Assembly (NCBI RefSeq): GCF_963678635.1
Contig: NC_087062.1
Coordinates: 83,786,012-83,850,011 of the forward strand
Origin: Symsagittifera roscoffensis
Taxonomy: Eukaryota > Xenacoelomorpha > Acoela > Convolutidae
Direction: 5' to 3'
DNA: 64,000 nucleotides
Shown: in pieces, positions 45,850-58,965 of the stretch
Layout of the letters: each line of letters opens with the position of its first letter
Numbering within the stretch: position 1 is the stretch's first letter
Made by a program: the position numbers and the translations under genes
The notes under the pieces: model-generated
The model's input: the letters and a program-made list of their open reading frames with translations, nothing else
Told to the model about the DNA's origin: nothing
Database searches by the model: none

Positions 45850-46690
45850 TTGGTTTCAATCTCCTAGACCCCGAACGTCGTTCCTTATCTGTTCCAAGTA
45901 GCAACAACCAGCCATGTAGCCCCAACTGACAACTCATTTGGGCTCATGGAATGTTTCAGCTCAACTGTCAATCAAAGTGAGAGAGGGAAGGGTTTTGTGG
46001 CCGGTTGATAAGCGCCCGGAGGGCTTTGCTGATTCGCCACAATGCAACCAAGTCGCTGCTCCGCCAAACCGAACTCCCTTTTGCTCCCGAAACATCCTCC
46101 GAAACTCACAAAAGCTTCCATCAAGCATTTTTTTCCGGCTTGATACACTAAATTTCCTGGCAAAAATTGGGAATGCTTTGCTCTCCTCCGAATGTGTTTT
46201 GTACTATCTATATCCAATGAATTATATTATCCAATTTTGCGGGTGAATCTTGATCCTGCCAACGTAAGTTATTGCTGCCAACGTAAGTTATTCAGTTGGC
46301 GATAGGTTCCGTAGGTATTTCATTCGAACATTCTACAAGTTGTCAAATCCCCGACGGTCCATTAGGGACTGGGGCTAAAACAATTGCAAACAGGTCTACG
46401 CGGGAAGGCCTTGTTTGTGTTTAGCTGGCAGATCTTTGCCACGCGCCAAGCGAAAATAGAAGAGCGAATGAGCTGATTGACTGGCTTAAAACAAACTGTC
46501 TGTCAAATGTGCCAGCTAGCCCCCTGATTTGCACCCGCTGAGCCACTGAGGTCTCCAACTACTCAGCCCCATAAATCCAGTAAACACATGCACCGCTTTC
46601 CTCGCCCTCCGCCTGCCCAGAAGAATCAAATTGAACGGGTGGCCTGCCAGAGCATGACATAGCTGGCTACTAAAGAACCGCGCATATTTA
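45850..46690. other. Relatively GC-rich island, function unknown
   Basis: Clearly less AT-rich than either flank, with few A/T runs. Frames are open on both strands at 45938-46246 and 45972-46217 without recognisable domains. 46260-46297 holds a 19-bp tandem duplication of 'tgccaacgtaagttattgc' type, each unit containing a GTAAGT donor-like word. On the minus strand, 46558-46500 includes 'agtggctcagcgggt', an A-box-like tRNA word without a matching B box. It may be regulatory DNA or an old SINE. Confidence 0.35.
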
Positions 46691-49278
46691 ACTGGGCAAT
46701 AACACGAAATTTCATATTTTCCATATTCATGTTCTGATCAAAACTACCTGAAAAGAAAAATCAAAACTTCTTTCTTCAACTCAATATTTACAATATTAAG
46801 CATCAAATATGAGATTTGCAACATGAAATGGGGCTTGGATAAGACAAAGAGCAAGACTATTTCAATGTTGCTTGTCTCTCAAAGCCCGCCAATAACTCAA
46901 GTTAGACAAAATTTGCGTAAAATTGTCACATTCAAGCTTGTTTCAACATCATAAACAAGCTTGATCGACATATTTCTAGAGTCAATTAACTTCAACAAAA
47001 AATTTGCTAGTTTCATTTTAGGTATAACCTTTGAATAAACAGTCTCTATACGATCTAACTTGACCAAAGCTCCATACAAACCAGGCAATGAGAGGCAATT
47101 CAGCTAATATGAGTGTCACAAAAATTGAAAGACTAAAAAAATACCCCAAAAGACGTTGTTTTCAAATAACCTAACCTACAATCTTCCTGAAGAGACACTC
47201 AATTTTACTATTAATTACATGAAACAAAATTTTTTTCAATAAACTTTTTTGGTGAAAGCCTTTGAATTAGATTTTGATGTTTTATTCCCCACAAACACAT
47301 TGTTGCAATAAAAACAGAGAAAAGAAAAATCTTAACTTTAATTCTAATAGTCTATAGATGATAACTTACTTATGGCCATTTAGTCATTTTAATGACTTCT
47401 AGCGGCAAGGACTTGAGAAAATCTAAAAAAGAATTTTAATGAAATTAATTTACTTTATTACAGCTATCGTTGTTGCTGGTAGCTGAATTAATAGATTAGC
47501 GATTTTAGTATAGTTGGTCAGTATGAGAAATAAATAATGCTAGCGTGCAACGCATCTCCGGTGCTTCTAACAGTTTAATCAGCGTGAAAATTGCTTTATA
47601 ATAATTAATATGAAAAACACCGAAATGAATGCAACCGTAACAATAGACAATTATCAAACAACACTTTTTATGTGCAAAATTTAACAAAATTAATTTAAAC
47701 TCTATTGTGTTTTTTTAACTGGAACGATCAGATTTCCAAAACTATCGACAACCCTGGGAGAAAACTGACAGCATCCCACTATTGACTCACTAACTTCATA
47801 TATACTGATATGAACAAAGTTCAAACTGAAAAAGCGAAAAAAAATCTTAACCATTGCAATAAACGACAGAGCTAAAACGTGAAAAAACCTTTCGTTTTCG
47901 TTTAACAAGCAAAAACAAAACGTTGAAGAACTTAAACACGGCGAGATACTGAAGCCCGCTTTTAAAATAAATTAGACAGATATATAATAGATTTACAGTA
48001 TTGCATAAGAATTAAAAAACAAATCTGCAAAAATTTCGTGAGGAACAGACCATAATTAATCGTTAACAACTACTTCTTGGCCTTGTTTGATAGTAAAGTT
48101 CATTGACATATCACGATATGCTAAAATCGAGTTGACCCCTTACAAGCTTTTCTAGATTTGTCTAAAAATGATCGAAACAAAAAGTATGAGAAATACGAAA
48201 AATGATTGCGATTGCAAAAAAACGGAGGATCAATTTTTCTTCAAGCCACGTGAAACTAGCAATTCACCCATTATGATGCAAAATCAATAAAAAATTACGA
48301 AAAACAAGGGTACTATTTTGACTGGTAGTGTTCAGTTTTCCACTTTTTGAGCTCAATAAATTTGAATCTACGTCTTTGATCGTTTTATAATTCCACAGGA
48401 TGCTTATCAAATTGAACGAAACAAAAAAATGTAACACAGAGGCAAAGTATTGCAGACGTCGGGACATAAACGGACAGAGACGAAAGCCACTTCGTCATAA
48501 AAATTATTTAGAAACAACCTCTTCAAAAATTATAACGTTTGCCTAGAATGATGTTCAATTGGAAGAAAACATAATGAGAAACACAATCGACAGCCTTAAA
48601 TAAGCGTTCAAATAAATTTACTGAGTGGCAATTGTTGAACCGCAAACAAGAGAAGTAAGAAAAATGAGCTATTAAGTTTTGAAACTCTAACTTCTGAAAA
48701 CTCAATCTGTTGGCCCTTTCAAACTATGCATTATCGGGTGACTAAGGCAACACAAACATAGCATAGCAAACTGGCCGACAGAAAAGGAAACAAACGCCGC
48801 AACGTAAATAACGCAAAAAAAAACATAGCAAGTCAGACAATCAAATATTTAAATTAGCGCCGGATGAAAACTTACGAAAAGGCAACAAAGCCAACAATAC
48901 TTGAGCAAACAACCTATGAGCAGAAAAATTAGCTTTCATGGAAAAATGTCCATCTCAAAACAGATAAATTTTTTGCTCAGCAAATGATAGACGCAATATG
49001 AGGCCACTAAGCCGATATGTGAGCCGAGGCCACTCAGCCGATACGTGAGACAAAAACAAAAATAAAGAAAAAAACTGAAATTACACTGAAATTAGACGTT
49101 GAATATACAACAATAAAAAAAATCGAATACAATGGGCTTTTAAAACGCAGACACACTCTTAATATGGCTGCTGGTTGATGAAAGTGCACTCTTGGAGATA
49201 ATCTTCATTTTATCTCCTAGGGTCTAGAACCCTGTTACAACACCCGTGCTTACAGCAAGAGTAAATACATTACTACGA
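46691..49278. other. AT-rich, one R4 repeat copy, no gene
   Basis: 47846-47970 ('tcttaaccattgcaataaacga', 'tttcgtttaacaagcaaaaacaa', 'gatactgaagcccg') is a copy of the block duplicated at 53.8 and 54.2 kb. 48990-49050 has 'gaggccactaagccgatatgtgag' and 'gaggccactcagccgatacgtgag' in tandem, also seen at 43081. 49150-49255 has a tRNA-like B box on the minus strand (GGGTTCTAGACCC, 49234-49222). No gene recognised. Confidence 0.4.
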
Positions 49279-49721
49279 CAGGCGCGGATCTAAGATTTTC
49301 TCGAGGGAGCGGGGCGGATTTTCAAAAAAATTTCGAAAATTTCGTCGACCTTTATTTTTGGGTCGACCAAACTGATTTTCCAAGACCACTAAAAAGACCC
49401 TGTTTTGATAAGCTTTCAAAATGATTCTCCAAGAGGACTAAAAAGACCCGGTTTTGGTCAATTTTTCAGCTCCGCAGTCAAGATTTTGAAAAAAACAGGC
49501 CTAATAGTGCCGCTGGCAAATTTTCTCTGCGCCGCTGGCAAAACTTTGAAAAAAAGGCCAAAAAGTATAAGTATAGATTGGCGCCAAAGGCGCCTTTAGA
49601 AAAACTTTAAGGTCAATCAGCCAAAAATGGATATCTCAAAATTGTACAAAGGGGGACTCTTTGGGTTGGCAGGGGGTCGAATCTCTGAGGGGGGAGGCGC
49701 CACTACCCTAAATCCGCCCCT
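49279..49721. mobile_element. hAT-like MITE (~440 bp)
   Basis: Left end CAGGCGCGGATCTAAG and right end (inverse) AAGGGGCGGATTTAGGG resemble the CAGGGGCGGATC type termini common in animal hAT elements. Inside are a ~58-bp imperfect tandem pair ('gattttccaagaccactaaaaagaccctgtttt' type, from 49373 and 49431) and 'ggcgcctttagaaaaactt'. There is no coding capacity. Flanks begin 'cattacta' and 'cattatga', a possible but imperfect 8-bp target duplication. Confidence 0.65.
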
Positions 49722-51719
49722 TCATTATGATGCATGGTATTTTAAAGAAGACGTCAGCCTAAGGCATCTTTTTCCATTGCTAACATCTTAGCCCATAGCT
49801 AATTCAAAAGTCGTATATAATCTACTTTCGCTAAGGAAAAACGTGATAAGGAATAATATGAGCTAATGAGTTGCTAAATGTTGAATCTATTTTTGATCAC
49901 AGTCGAATTCATCTAAAGTTAAAAGGGTCTCGTTGTTTTCACTCAATTTTCACTTAAACTATATTTCACGCTACATGGAAATAGGTGATCCATCGTGAAA
50001 TAATAGGAAGACCTTGATTTAACATCATCATGTTGAAAATTGAAAATCTGCGATGAAAATACTCTTTTTAGGTTCACTTTTGTAGCAAATATCTCATTTC
50101 CTCCTTTTTCATTTCCAATTGCAAAATAGAAAGAAAAAAGCGTACAAAATCAATTAAAATTTAGGCTCCGGAACACTTCCAGACACCTCGAGACAAATGA
50201 TCACCTCTGATTTACGAACGTGTTTATTTAAAATATTGCAACACAGCATTAGGGATAAATCAAGGCCATGATAATAGGCCGATTATCTATCAGTAATCGG
50301 AGGGGCGGAACATGCAGAAGGGGTAGTTACACGAGCGATTACAAGTAACAAGTGTGATTTGAGGTTGGCCAAGCGTACAGTAATGCACCATATGCTCTGC
50401 TATATTCCTAGTTTATGGTTCCCTGGGGTGGCATCCCGACTCGGAATTAGACCTCAGTGGGATCTGGGCGTTACAGTAGGGTTATTGATTGGACATGAGA
50501 ACTTAAGTCCTTTGTCAAGGACATTATAAAAACATACACATCTTGTTGATTATTTGTTATAATATGCCTTTAAATAGATTATATGAGCTAGTTTATAAAT
50601 AATTTATAACACAGAGCGTCAAAAGATATCCACGCAAGCGTAACAGTGATTGGATTAAAAAGCTTTTTATAAACCCAAATCTGATTACCTCCCCTTCCCT
50701 CCCCCCCCCAAAAAAAAAATCTTTTGCCACCATTTTCTAAAGGGTCTACCATTTGACACTATTTTAAGACATCCAATTCTGACTGTTCAACCCAAAAAAC
50801 TTCGAAAGTCACCTTTAATGCTGATATTAGCTAACACGCAGCACGCATCAGAAAGAACGCAATTAGTTAGTCAAAATTTACCAAAGCCTACTAAGAAATG
50901 GCATATTTCTGTTACGCAAAAAAAAATCTGAATATGGTCAATCTAAGGCTTCTATCGGCAGAGCTCAAAAACTCATCGTTTGCGAGTGTTATAATCATAT
51001 AATCATAAGTCTGACTTTATCAACTTAAGTGAAAACTTCATGCCAATGTCAAGCACCCGAAAAGTTTTTGTATTGTGATACCCGCAAACTTGAAATTGTA
51101 GCTTTAGGAACTACTAAGATACTTTATCTTTACGGTCATGCTGTGCAGAGAAACCAGTTATTTAGTTCATATTTGCGAAAAAAAAACAACTTAAAAATAA
51201 TTCATGTCCGATAAGAAGTGTCGCCTTTTTTTTAAACGCTTCTCTAATTTTTTCAACAATAAAGTGCAGATGTTGCCATCAGAACAATATTAATTGAATT
51301 ACAAAATCTCTTCATAAATCTATTGCGGATCCCGCCCAGCATCTATTCATTGAAGTCACTCGAGTAAACAAAATGAGCATCAGAAACAGATTGAAACATG
51401 TAGTTTTATGGCCAAGGGAGGGATTTTAAGTTCAATGTAAGTTATAAACCATGATCGTTAATTCATTTTCGGACTCTAAGTGAAAACATGCTCGACGCCT
51501 CATTGTGCATTTTGATACGAAAAATTCAATAAGCAAAAAACAGTGTTACTTTAAATTTTAACGAACAGGCGAAGCGGAGATTCGCAATATTTGCGTTCAA
51601 AAAAAACTAGCAATTCCACTGTAGCTAAAACTGCTTCTGAAAAAAGAAAAGAAATGGCTATATAACGAAAAAAATCTCAAAGAAATTGAAGCATCTGTAT
51701 ACTCAGAAAACATGGCCAA
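49722..51719. other. No gene recognised
   Basis: AT-rich. A C/A tract lies at 50700-50720. 51568-51586 ('aggcgaagcggagattcgc') is a hairpin like those at the SINE tails. 50270-50480 is somewhat less AT-rich but has no long open frame. Confidence 0.35.
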
Positions 51720-52130
51720 CAGATGGCCAAAGTGTAAAAAAAAAGAAAAGAAACCAAAAAAGGTTGAATGAAAATTTTTGAACCTTTTTCAACTTTCGAA
51801 TTACATCACTTTGAAGCTTTTTGAATTCCAAAAATTATTCTTAATTGGCAATTTTTTCGTTAAGTTGTCCCACTAACCCATTTAAAGAAAACTGGATCAA
51901 TAGTTTTTTTTTATTCTGCTGGCAATTCAGAAAACGAAAGTCTATTTTTGAAAAAAAATAAGGCCTTCACGTATTTCGTAACCTTTTCATTTCTGCAAAC
52001 TGATAGTGGAGTTTGCCTTTATTTAACAAAGAAAACAAAGTCAACTGGAGAAAATCATAAGTCAAACAGCGAAAAGTCAAACTTGAGCACGAAAAAGTCA
52101 AAAAACCCAGAAAAATTTAAAGACTTTTCT
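51720..52130 (+). repeat. R3 repeat copy
   Basis: Shares 'aaagaaaactggatcaa', 'tattctgctgg', 'cgtatttcgtaacc', 'gatagtggagtttgcctt' and 'aaaatcataagtcaaac' with 17880-18260, in the same order and orientation. Confidence 0.65.
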
Positions 52131-52179
52131 CAAAAACCTCATATATTGGAAATAAGATTTGCATCCTTTGAGTGCTCTT

Positions 52180-53660
52180 AGACAACACCCAACTACAGGG
52201 TTGGTAATTTAAAACTTTGTCAAGTTTTTCATTCAAGTTTTTGTTAATGAAAATTTTAAAATCATAAAAGTTTGTGAAGTTTCTTATATCTAAGTTCTTT
52301 GAAAATTTTTTTAACTACTCAACAAATATCACATCTCGGAAACTAAAAGCAACTGAGTAGTCGCATTTGGAATCAAGAGTTGCAATTCTTGAGAGTACTC
52401 ACACAGTACCCAAGTGCAGGTTTGCGGATTTCAAATTTTGAGAAACTTCGGAACCTCTGAGGTAACTCAACAACTCCCAACTACAAGGTTAAGAATTTAA
52501 AATTTAGAAAAAAAATGAATTGCAGTTTTTTGAAAAATTTTTGAAAAATCAGAAAAACGTCATATCTGAAAAACAACAAGAACTTGCGCAATCAAATTTG
52601 GACTCAAATTTCGCAGCCTCTGTGAATACCCTGACAGAGCCTCACTATAGAGATGGGAACTTCAAATTTGAAGTTTTTTTATATCTAAGTTCTTTGAACT
52701 ATTTGAGTTCTTTGAGACAACAATCGTCACATCTCGGAAACTAAAAGCATTTGAGCAGTCTCAATTGGACGCAAGATTTGCAAATTAAAACTCCTGAGAG
52801 TACCCTTACAGTACCCAGCTACAATATTGCAAATTTCAAATCTGTTTGAGTGTTTTAAAATCTAAGTTTTTTGAAATTTAAAAAAAAAAAACATAAAACA
52901 CAACATATCTCGGAAACTAAAAGCACCTGAGCAGTCGCAATTGGACTCAAGATTTGCAAGTCTTGAGAGTACTCTCACATTACCCGTCTACAGGGTTAGG
53001 AATTTCAAATTTTGAGAAACTTCAGATTTAATTTTTCTTTGAAATCACCATGAAAGAAGCCATATCTAAGAAATTTCAAAAAAATGAGCAGTTACATTTA
53101 GACACAAGATTCAGAACCTCTGAGTTAACTCTACAACCCCCCATTACAGGGTTAGCAATTTCAAAGCATCCAGAAAAAAATGAATTTAAGTTTTCTGAAA
53201 AATCACAAAAAAACGTCATATCTGAAAAACTACAAGAATTTGAGCAAATAAATTCAGTTTCAAATTTTGCAAGCCCTGTGAATACCCTGACAAAACCTCA
53301 TTACAGAGATAGGAACTTCAAAAATTGAAGTTTTTTATATGTAATATCTTTGAACTATTTAAGTTCTTTGAGACAACAATCGTCACATTTCGGAAATTAA
53401 GAGCATTTGAGCAGTCGCATTTGGACGCAATTTTTGCAAATTGAAATTCCTGAGAGTACACTTACAGTACCAAACTACAATATTGCGAATTTCAATACTT
53501 TTTCTGAAAACTTAGAAAAAATCATAAAACACGTCATATCTCGAAAACTAGAATTTTTGAGAGTACTCTGAAAACACCCAACTACAGGGTTGGGAATTTC
53601 AAATTTTGTGAATCATTATTTATTTCGAATTTTCAGAAATTTTTTTTAAAAAAAACAAAA
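52180..53660 (+). repeat. Degenerate ~160-bp tandem array
   Basis: A recurring unit contains 'cgtcatatctcggaaactaaaagc', 'tgagcagtcgcatttggac', 'gagagtaccctcacagtaccc', 'aactacagggtt' and 'ggaatttcaaattttgagaa' (each with variation). Anchor positions of the 'catatctc' word are 52331, 52561, 52729, 52904, 53061, 53217, 53384, 53535 and 53666, giving spacings mostly of 130-175 bp. There are at least eight units. Stops in all frames and many indels argue against a coding repeat. Confidence 0.85.
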
Positions 53661-53665
53661 ATCGT

Positions 53666-54460
53666 CGTATCTCGCAAACTTAAAGGATTTAGGTTATCAT
53701 AATTGGAGGCCAAACTCGCAACCTCTGAGAAAACCCTGACAAGGTCCCATTATTTGGTTGCTTATTTCAAACTTGGTGATACAAACACTGAATTCTGACT
53801 GGAAAATCTATAAAACTTTCTTAACCATTGCATTATACGATATAGCTCAGACGTGATAAAAAAATTTTCGTTAAACATGCAAAAACAATAAGTTGAAACA
53901 GCTTAAAAGTGGCTAGATACTGGAGCCCGTATTCGACTATATAGAAGATAATAATTTTTACACTAATCAAATCTAACTGTCACAAAACTCATGCTTGCAA
54001 AAAAAATCACTTTAAGCAAAAAGAAATAAAGAATCATGACAGTTTATCATGTAAATCAGTTTACAAAAAATTACAAAAATCCTCGTATCTCGTTTAATTA
54101 AAAGAATTGGGTATTCATAATTGGAGGCCAAACTCGCAACCTCTGGGAAAACCCCTACGAGATCCCATTATTGGCTCGCGCATTTTAAACTTGATGATAC
54201 AAACACTGAAGTCTGACTGGAAAATCTCTAAACTTTCTTAACCATTGCATTATACGAGATTTCTTAAACGTGGAAAAATTCTTTCGTTAAATATGAAAAA
54301 CAATACATTGAAAAAACACTCATGTGGCGGGATGGCGAAGCCCGCATTCGAATATATAATAGATACTAGTTTCTACACTAAAAAATCTAACTTTTACAAA
54401 ACTCATGCTCTCAAAAATCACTTGAAGCAAAAAGAATAAAAATCATGACAGTTTATCAAG
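53666..54460 (+). repeat. ~410-bp direct duplication (R4), two units
   Basis: 53666-54050 and 54084-54460 are co-linear. Both have 'cgtatctcg', 'cataattggaggccaaactcgcaacctctg', 'aaacactgaa.tctgactggaaaatct', 'ctttcttaaccattgcattatacga', 'agcccg.attcga', 'caaaactcatgct' and 'aatcatgacagtttatca'. The start of each unit contains one repeat of the preceding ~160-bp array, so the two structures are joined. A third, partial copy is at 47846-47970. Confidence 0.85.
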
Positions 54461-57400
54461 TATATCACCTTGTCGTTGTTTGTAGCTGCAAACAGTAGTT
54501 GTCCAATTCGAATTTTCCATTTATTTCAAGTACTCGTCAATCCAAGGTTGTGCAGATTGAATAAAGATTTCGACGAAATCATCTTCATCACACTCGGTTT
54601 AGTTTCCAAGCTCATTAATTTTCCTTTGAAACAGAAAAAGCAATCTGAGCAAAGTTATCAATTAGAGGAATGAAACAAATTTATCCGGCTCCTTAACAAA
54701 CAGCACAAAGGTACCGCTCACATCACAACACAGAAAATTAATATATTCGTTTTTAAACTTGTCTGAGTATAAAATAGGGAGGGAGGAAAATCTGAGCTGA
54801 GATACATTTATCATGACTTCAGTTGACTACAGTTAAACTTTTAAATTCAGATATTTTTGATACTCATTTGGTAGCAAATAAAATCCCCGAAAACTTTTAG
54901 ATAAATATGTTTTGCATTTTTAGATAAATATGTTTTGCCGCTTGCATTGGCCAAAAACCCTGAAGCCGAATTTAAAAAATTTCATAAGACTACATTATTA
55001 GTCTCAATATAACAACTTTTTCATCCGTCTGTTCAACCAAATAATGAAGGGAACATGAAAAACAAAAATCAAACAAAAAATCAAAAATGAATAAATCTAA
55101 ATTTATTCAAAATATGAAAACTCTTGTTGCAAAGGACAGACAAAAGGCACATACAGTGCCCACAAGACGTCTACCCTTAAGTTTTTAACTCAAACAATAC
55201 AATTTGAGAGAGAAACAAAACATAAAATTTAAAACAGATTTTTGATGCAAATTTCAAACATTTTGACCAACTCTTAGATTATTGACTAATTTTTCTTTGC
55301 CACAATACCCAGATTAAAAGACCGACCCTAAACAACGCTAGAAAATCGAGCCTTTGGAGGCTCATTTTCACAAATTTTCAAGGAATATAACTGTCCAAGC
55401 AATGCAAAAATTCACAACCCAAAAAATCTATTTACAAAAATTCGCCGAATTGTAAGCTACTAGTCATATGCTTAATCCTTTAAAATCGCCTTAAGGAGAG
55501 CAGACAGACTTGAACTACTGCAGAAAAGTGGCAAACAAGAGCGCTACCTTCCGATAAGCTTCCCGTTAGCAGTGAATTCAACGGCAAAAAAGTCTCTTAA
55601 CCGGTTATTATACCCTTGCTAGTCACAATAGTAACTAGAGACATCAGTATCAAATCAAAAATATTCCCAAAATCACAAAAAGCATCAAACGGCTTAACAT
55701 TTGGGAAAAATGAATAATTTGACAGGCTAAAGTAACCAACACTTTTTCATGCATCGGAAACGTCTAAAAATGAAAAATAGGTAATTTACAGTCGAATGTT
55801 TCGGATGTTATCTTGTGCAAATTCGCAAACGCAACTTTGCTACTTTCACTTATCCATCCCAAATATCAAATAACCGAAAAATATATGCCTACATTGCAAA
55901 TAATGTTATATCCTGTAATTTACGTTTGCTCGATAAATGTGCAAAATATCAGTGGGAGGGACAAAAAATAGCTAGCGATACCTACAGACAGGCCTATTTT
56001 CATGGCCGCTTGTATAACATCACCACTGGGTTTTGCACTCGCACGTATATTTTGACATTAAGTAAATATCGCATTTAACCACGAGTGGGTTGATCGGATA
56101 AAATATTAACGGATAAAATATTGGAAATTTGCAAAAAAAGTTAGGGAATACTTTCCTATTCTTTTCCTAGGGTACATCCGTTGTCAAACTGGAAAAGGGG
56201 GCTAGTCTTACAATCGGCAAAGTCTCAGTAACCCATTTCCATAAAATGCAGAAAAAGAATAAAATAAATCATGTTGATTTGAAAAAAAAGTAGCTGCAAT
56301 TACACGCCTTTATTTAGATCTTCGAAAGTTCTGGTATTATCTGGCGAAATGTATAAATATGGTCCAGAATTCAGAAAAAAAATGAAAAATTTTTTAAAAC
56401 CAAATTAAAAAAAAACACTGGAAGAGCGTCTCAATAGGCGCAGGTGTTCAAAATTGGGTATTGATGAGGGGAAGGGCTGTGTAAGATAAAGTGTTGATTT
56501 TCACAGGTATTCGTATTGATTAAATGCTAAGCCAGGGGGAAATTTGAACATACACTTCATTAGCATCAGCGTCTCAGTCACAAACAGAGACGTGTCTGCT
56601 GAATTTCATTTACCAAACAACTATTCCAGTCTATTTCACACATAGCTGAGCTGAGCTGACCTGAGCAAAGCTTCTAATCCAGCTTCGTCTTATGTTTATT
56701 GCAGGTCGGGATTAGAATACGAAATACAGAAAAAAAAAGAAAAAGGATGCTCAAAATCTTAAAATTTTGTAGGTTACAAGCTGTTGCGCAAAATTGACCA
56801 ATTAATTATACCACGCTTTAACACAAAATGAACTTAAATGACCCTGGACAACGCAGATTTTTCCCGGGATGAACAGAAATTTTCTGAAACGATGAAACTA
56901 CACTCTAAAACTTTCAGTCCTAAGCATTCACAAATGCGGAAATTAACGCGCCCCATTTCATTTTTTTTGTGAATTAAGACACTTTGATTTAAAACGATAT
57001 TAAACGTTTTTAATTTAAAATTAAATTTTTCGGTCACATTCATCAAAAAAAAAACTAGCTGATTACGGAAACTCGGTAAATTTCGGGAGCATGAGCCTTT
57101 TCTGGGGTTTCAGAAGAGCTAGATAAACCAGAGCGTCTGACTATCAACGAAAACATATTGTACATTTTTTCAAAAACTATCCCTCGTAAAAAGCTTGTCA
57201 CGTACGCGACACTGAATTCACTGTAATATACCTAGATGTTATACAGAAAAGATTACAGCTAAACTTCAATCAATTCTATTTCAGATTTCTAGAAGGCGCG
57301 AATTACGACAAAGAAATCTCCATTCCTTAATTTCTTTTTTACTTGTTAAGCTGACTGATCATAATGACCTTTACCAACCAATTTAGTGGCAAATTCTACT

Positions 57401-58750
57401 TAACAGTTTCCTAGCAATAATTTATCTTCCTCGATTAAGAGTAAAAAGGGAAGGGCAACTATTAAAATAGGAAGAATAATGAAGAAAGGGAGGAAGGAAT
57501 AATGAACGGGGGGACCATTTATCACTCCCTGTGGCTGTCTGCAAGCGACTGCTGACAGTTACAAATACTGATGAGCAGGAGGGGGGATAGGATGACATGA
57601 TCGAAACCCGATTCCCAATCAAATTTACGGCCCAATTTAAACACGCTCCAATTTCCGCTCGAAGCCATTGCTAGTGTCACCATGCTTGTCACGCTATTTC
57701 GTCTAATTGTATCGAACGAATGCTATTATTCTTCCGTTTTCATGCTTAGCTTAAAATAATATCCTTCATTTCATCTGAGCTCAAAGAAAAATACACGACT
57801 GCAGTATCAGGGCCAATTCCTAAAAGATTTATAAATGCCCCAACGATATATATACAAAAACATCCATATTTACAATTGCAAAAGTTAGAGTCAACATTGT
57901 TTCCTGGAATTTATGCTCAGATGATTGGCTGACCATAACCCAAACATTTTCAAAAGACAGAGAAGGGACCGACAGAGAAATCTGGGTACTAGAACTACAC
58001 CCTTCTTAAACGAGAGCCTAGAATAAGAAGCTATATCGATTCGAAATTAGGAATTAGTCAAGATACCTTAGAAATAATCGAACAAAATTACATGCTTAGA
58101 AATAACTACTTGACACAGCGCTATCTCTGCGAATTGAATTTATGGATTAAGTTCAGCTAATCTCCTAAAAATTATGAAATTTTCATAGATTCAAATGAAC
58201 CATAGCACAAAATCAACTCAAAAAATGAAGTCATCGCGTCAATTATTTCAATCAATACGGATTATACTTGGAGACTCTTTTCCTTAAATTTCACTTTCGC
58301 CACACGGATTTTTAACGTACTTGAAAAAAAAATCGTTTTTGAACTTAAATGCATTAGAAAACCTGAAGACAGATATCAAACGGGAAATATGTTGCTTTAA
58401 TCAGAGTTGAGGAAATAATGATTTTGTGTAATCATATCCCCTGTGATATGTGAAGCATTTTCTAAAATTGTATAGACAGTTGGATTTAACTCTTAATGGA
58501 CACCCAAAATGGGAACTAGGGTCTGTAATGAATGAGTCACGTACTCCTAAGTCAATTATACGGCCAAAATTTAGAATTTATTTTCAGTAAATGTGACAAA
58601 AATTGGATGCTCAACTGTATGTTGTTCTTGCTCAGTAACATTTTGAACATTTTGGTGAGTAACATTTTGCTTACCATTATCATTTGTTGCTTATATTCAG
58701 CGAAAAGGTCAAAAAATACATAAATTACATCACTACAAGTACTAATCTTC
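54461..58750. other. No gene recognised
   Basis: AT-rich sequence with short chance open frames only (for example 55815-56078 plus, without a recognised domain). 57420-57620 is purine-rich on the plus strand (several 'gggaggaagg' type runs). Confidence 0.35.
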
Positions 58751-58965
58751 ATTCGTGTACTTTCATCAAAACGAAAAATGGCAAAAAAAAAATTACCCTC
58801 AGGAAAAATTTCTGAAAAAGAACTTTTTAACGCATCAATCAAAAAAAGAGAAAAAAACGAACTCTGAAAAAGACAACGGATGTCTCGATAGAACTTGTAG
58901 CTGTCAGTGCAAGCCAACTGCAGCTATCGTTTCTAAATAGACTGGGGCAAAATCAGGAAATATTT

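Noticed and set aside
46246-46263. 12-base match to the start of 18S rRNA (TTGATCCTGCCA), with another (AGTCATATGCTT) at about 55463
   Set aside because: The two words lie 9 kb apart and the neighbouring sequence does not continue as rRNA. They are chance matches.
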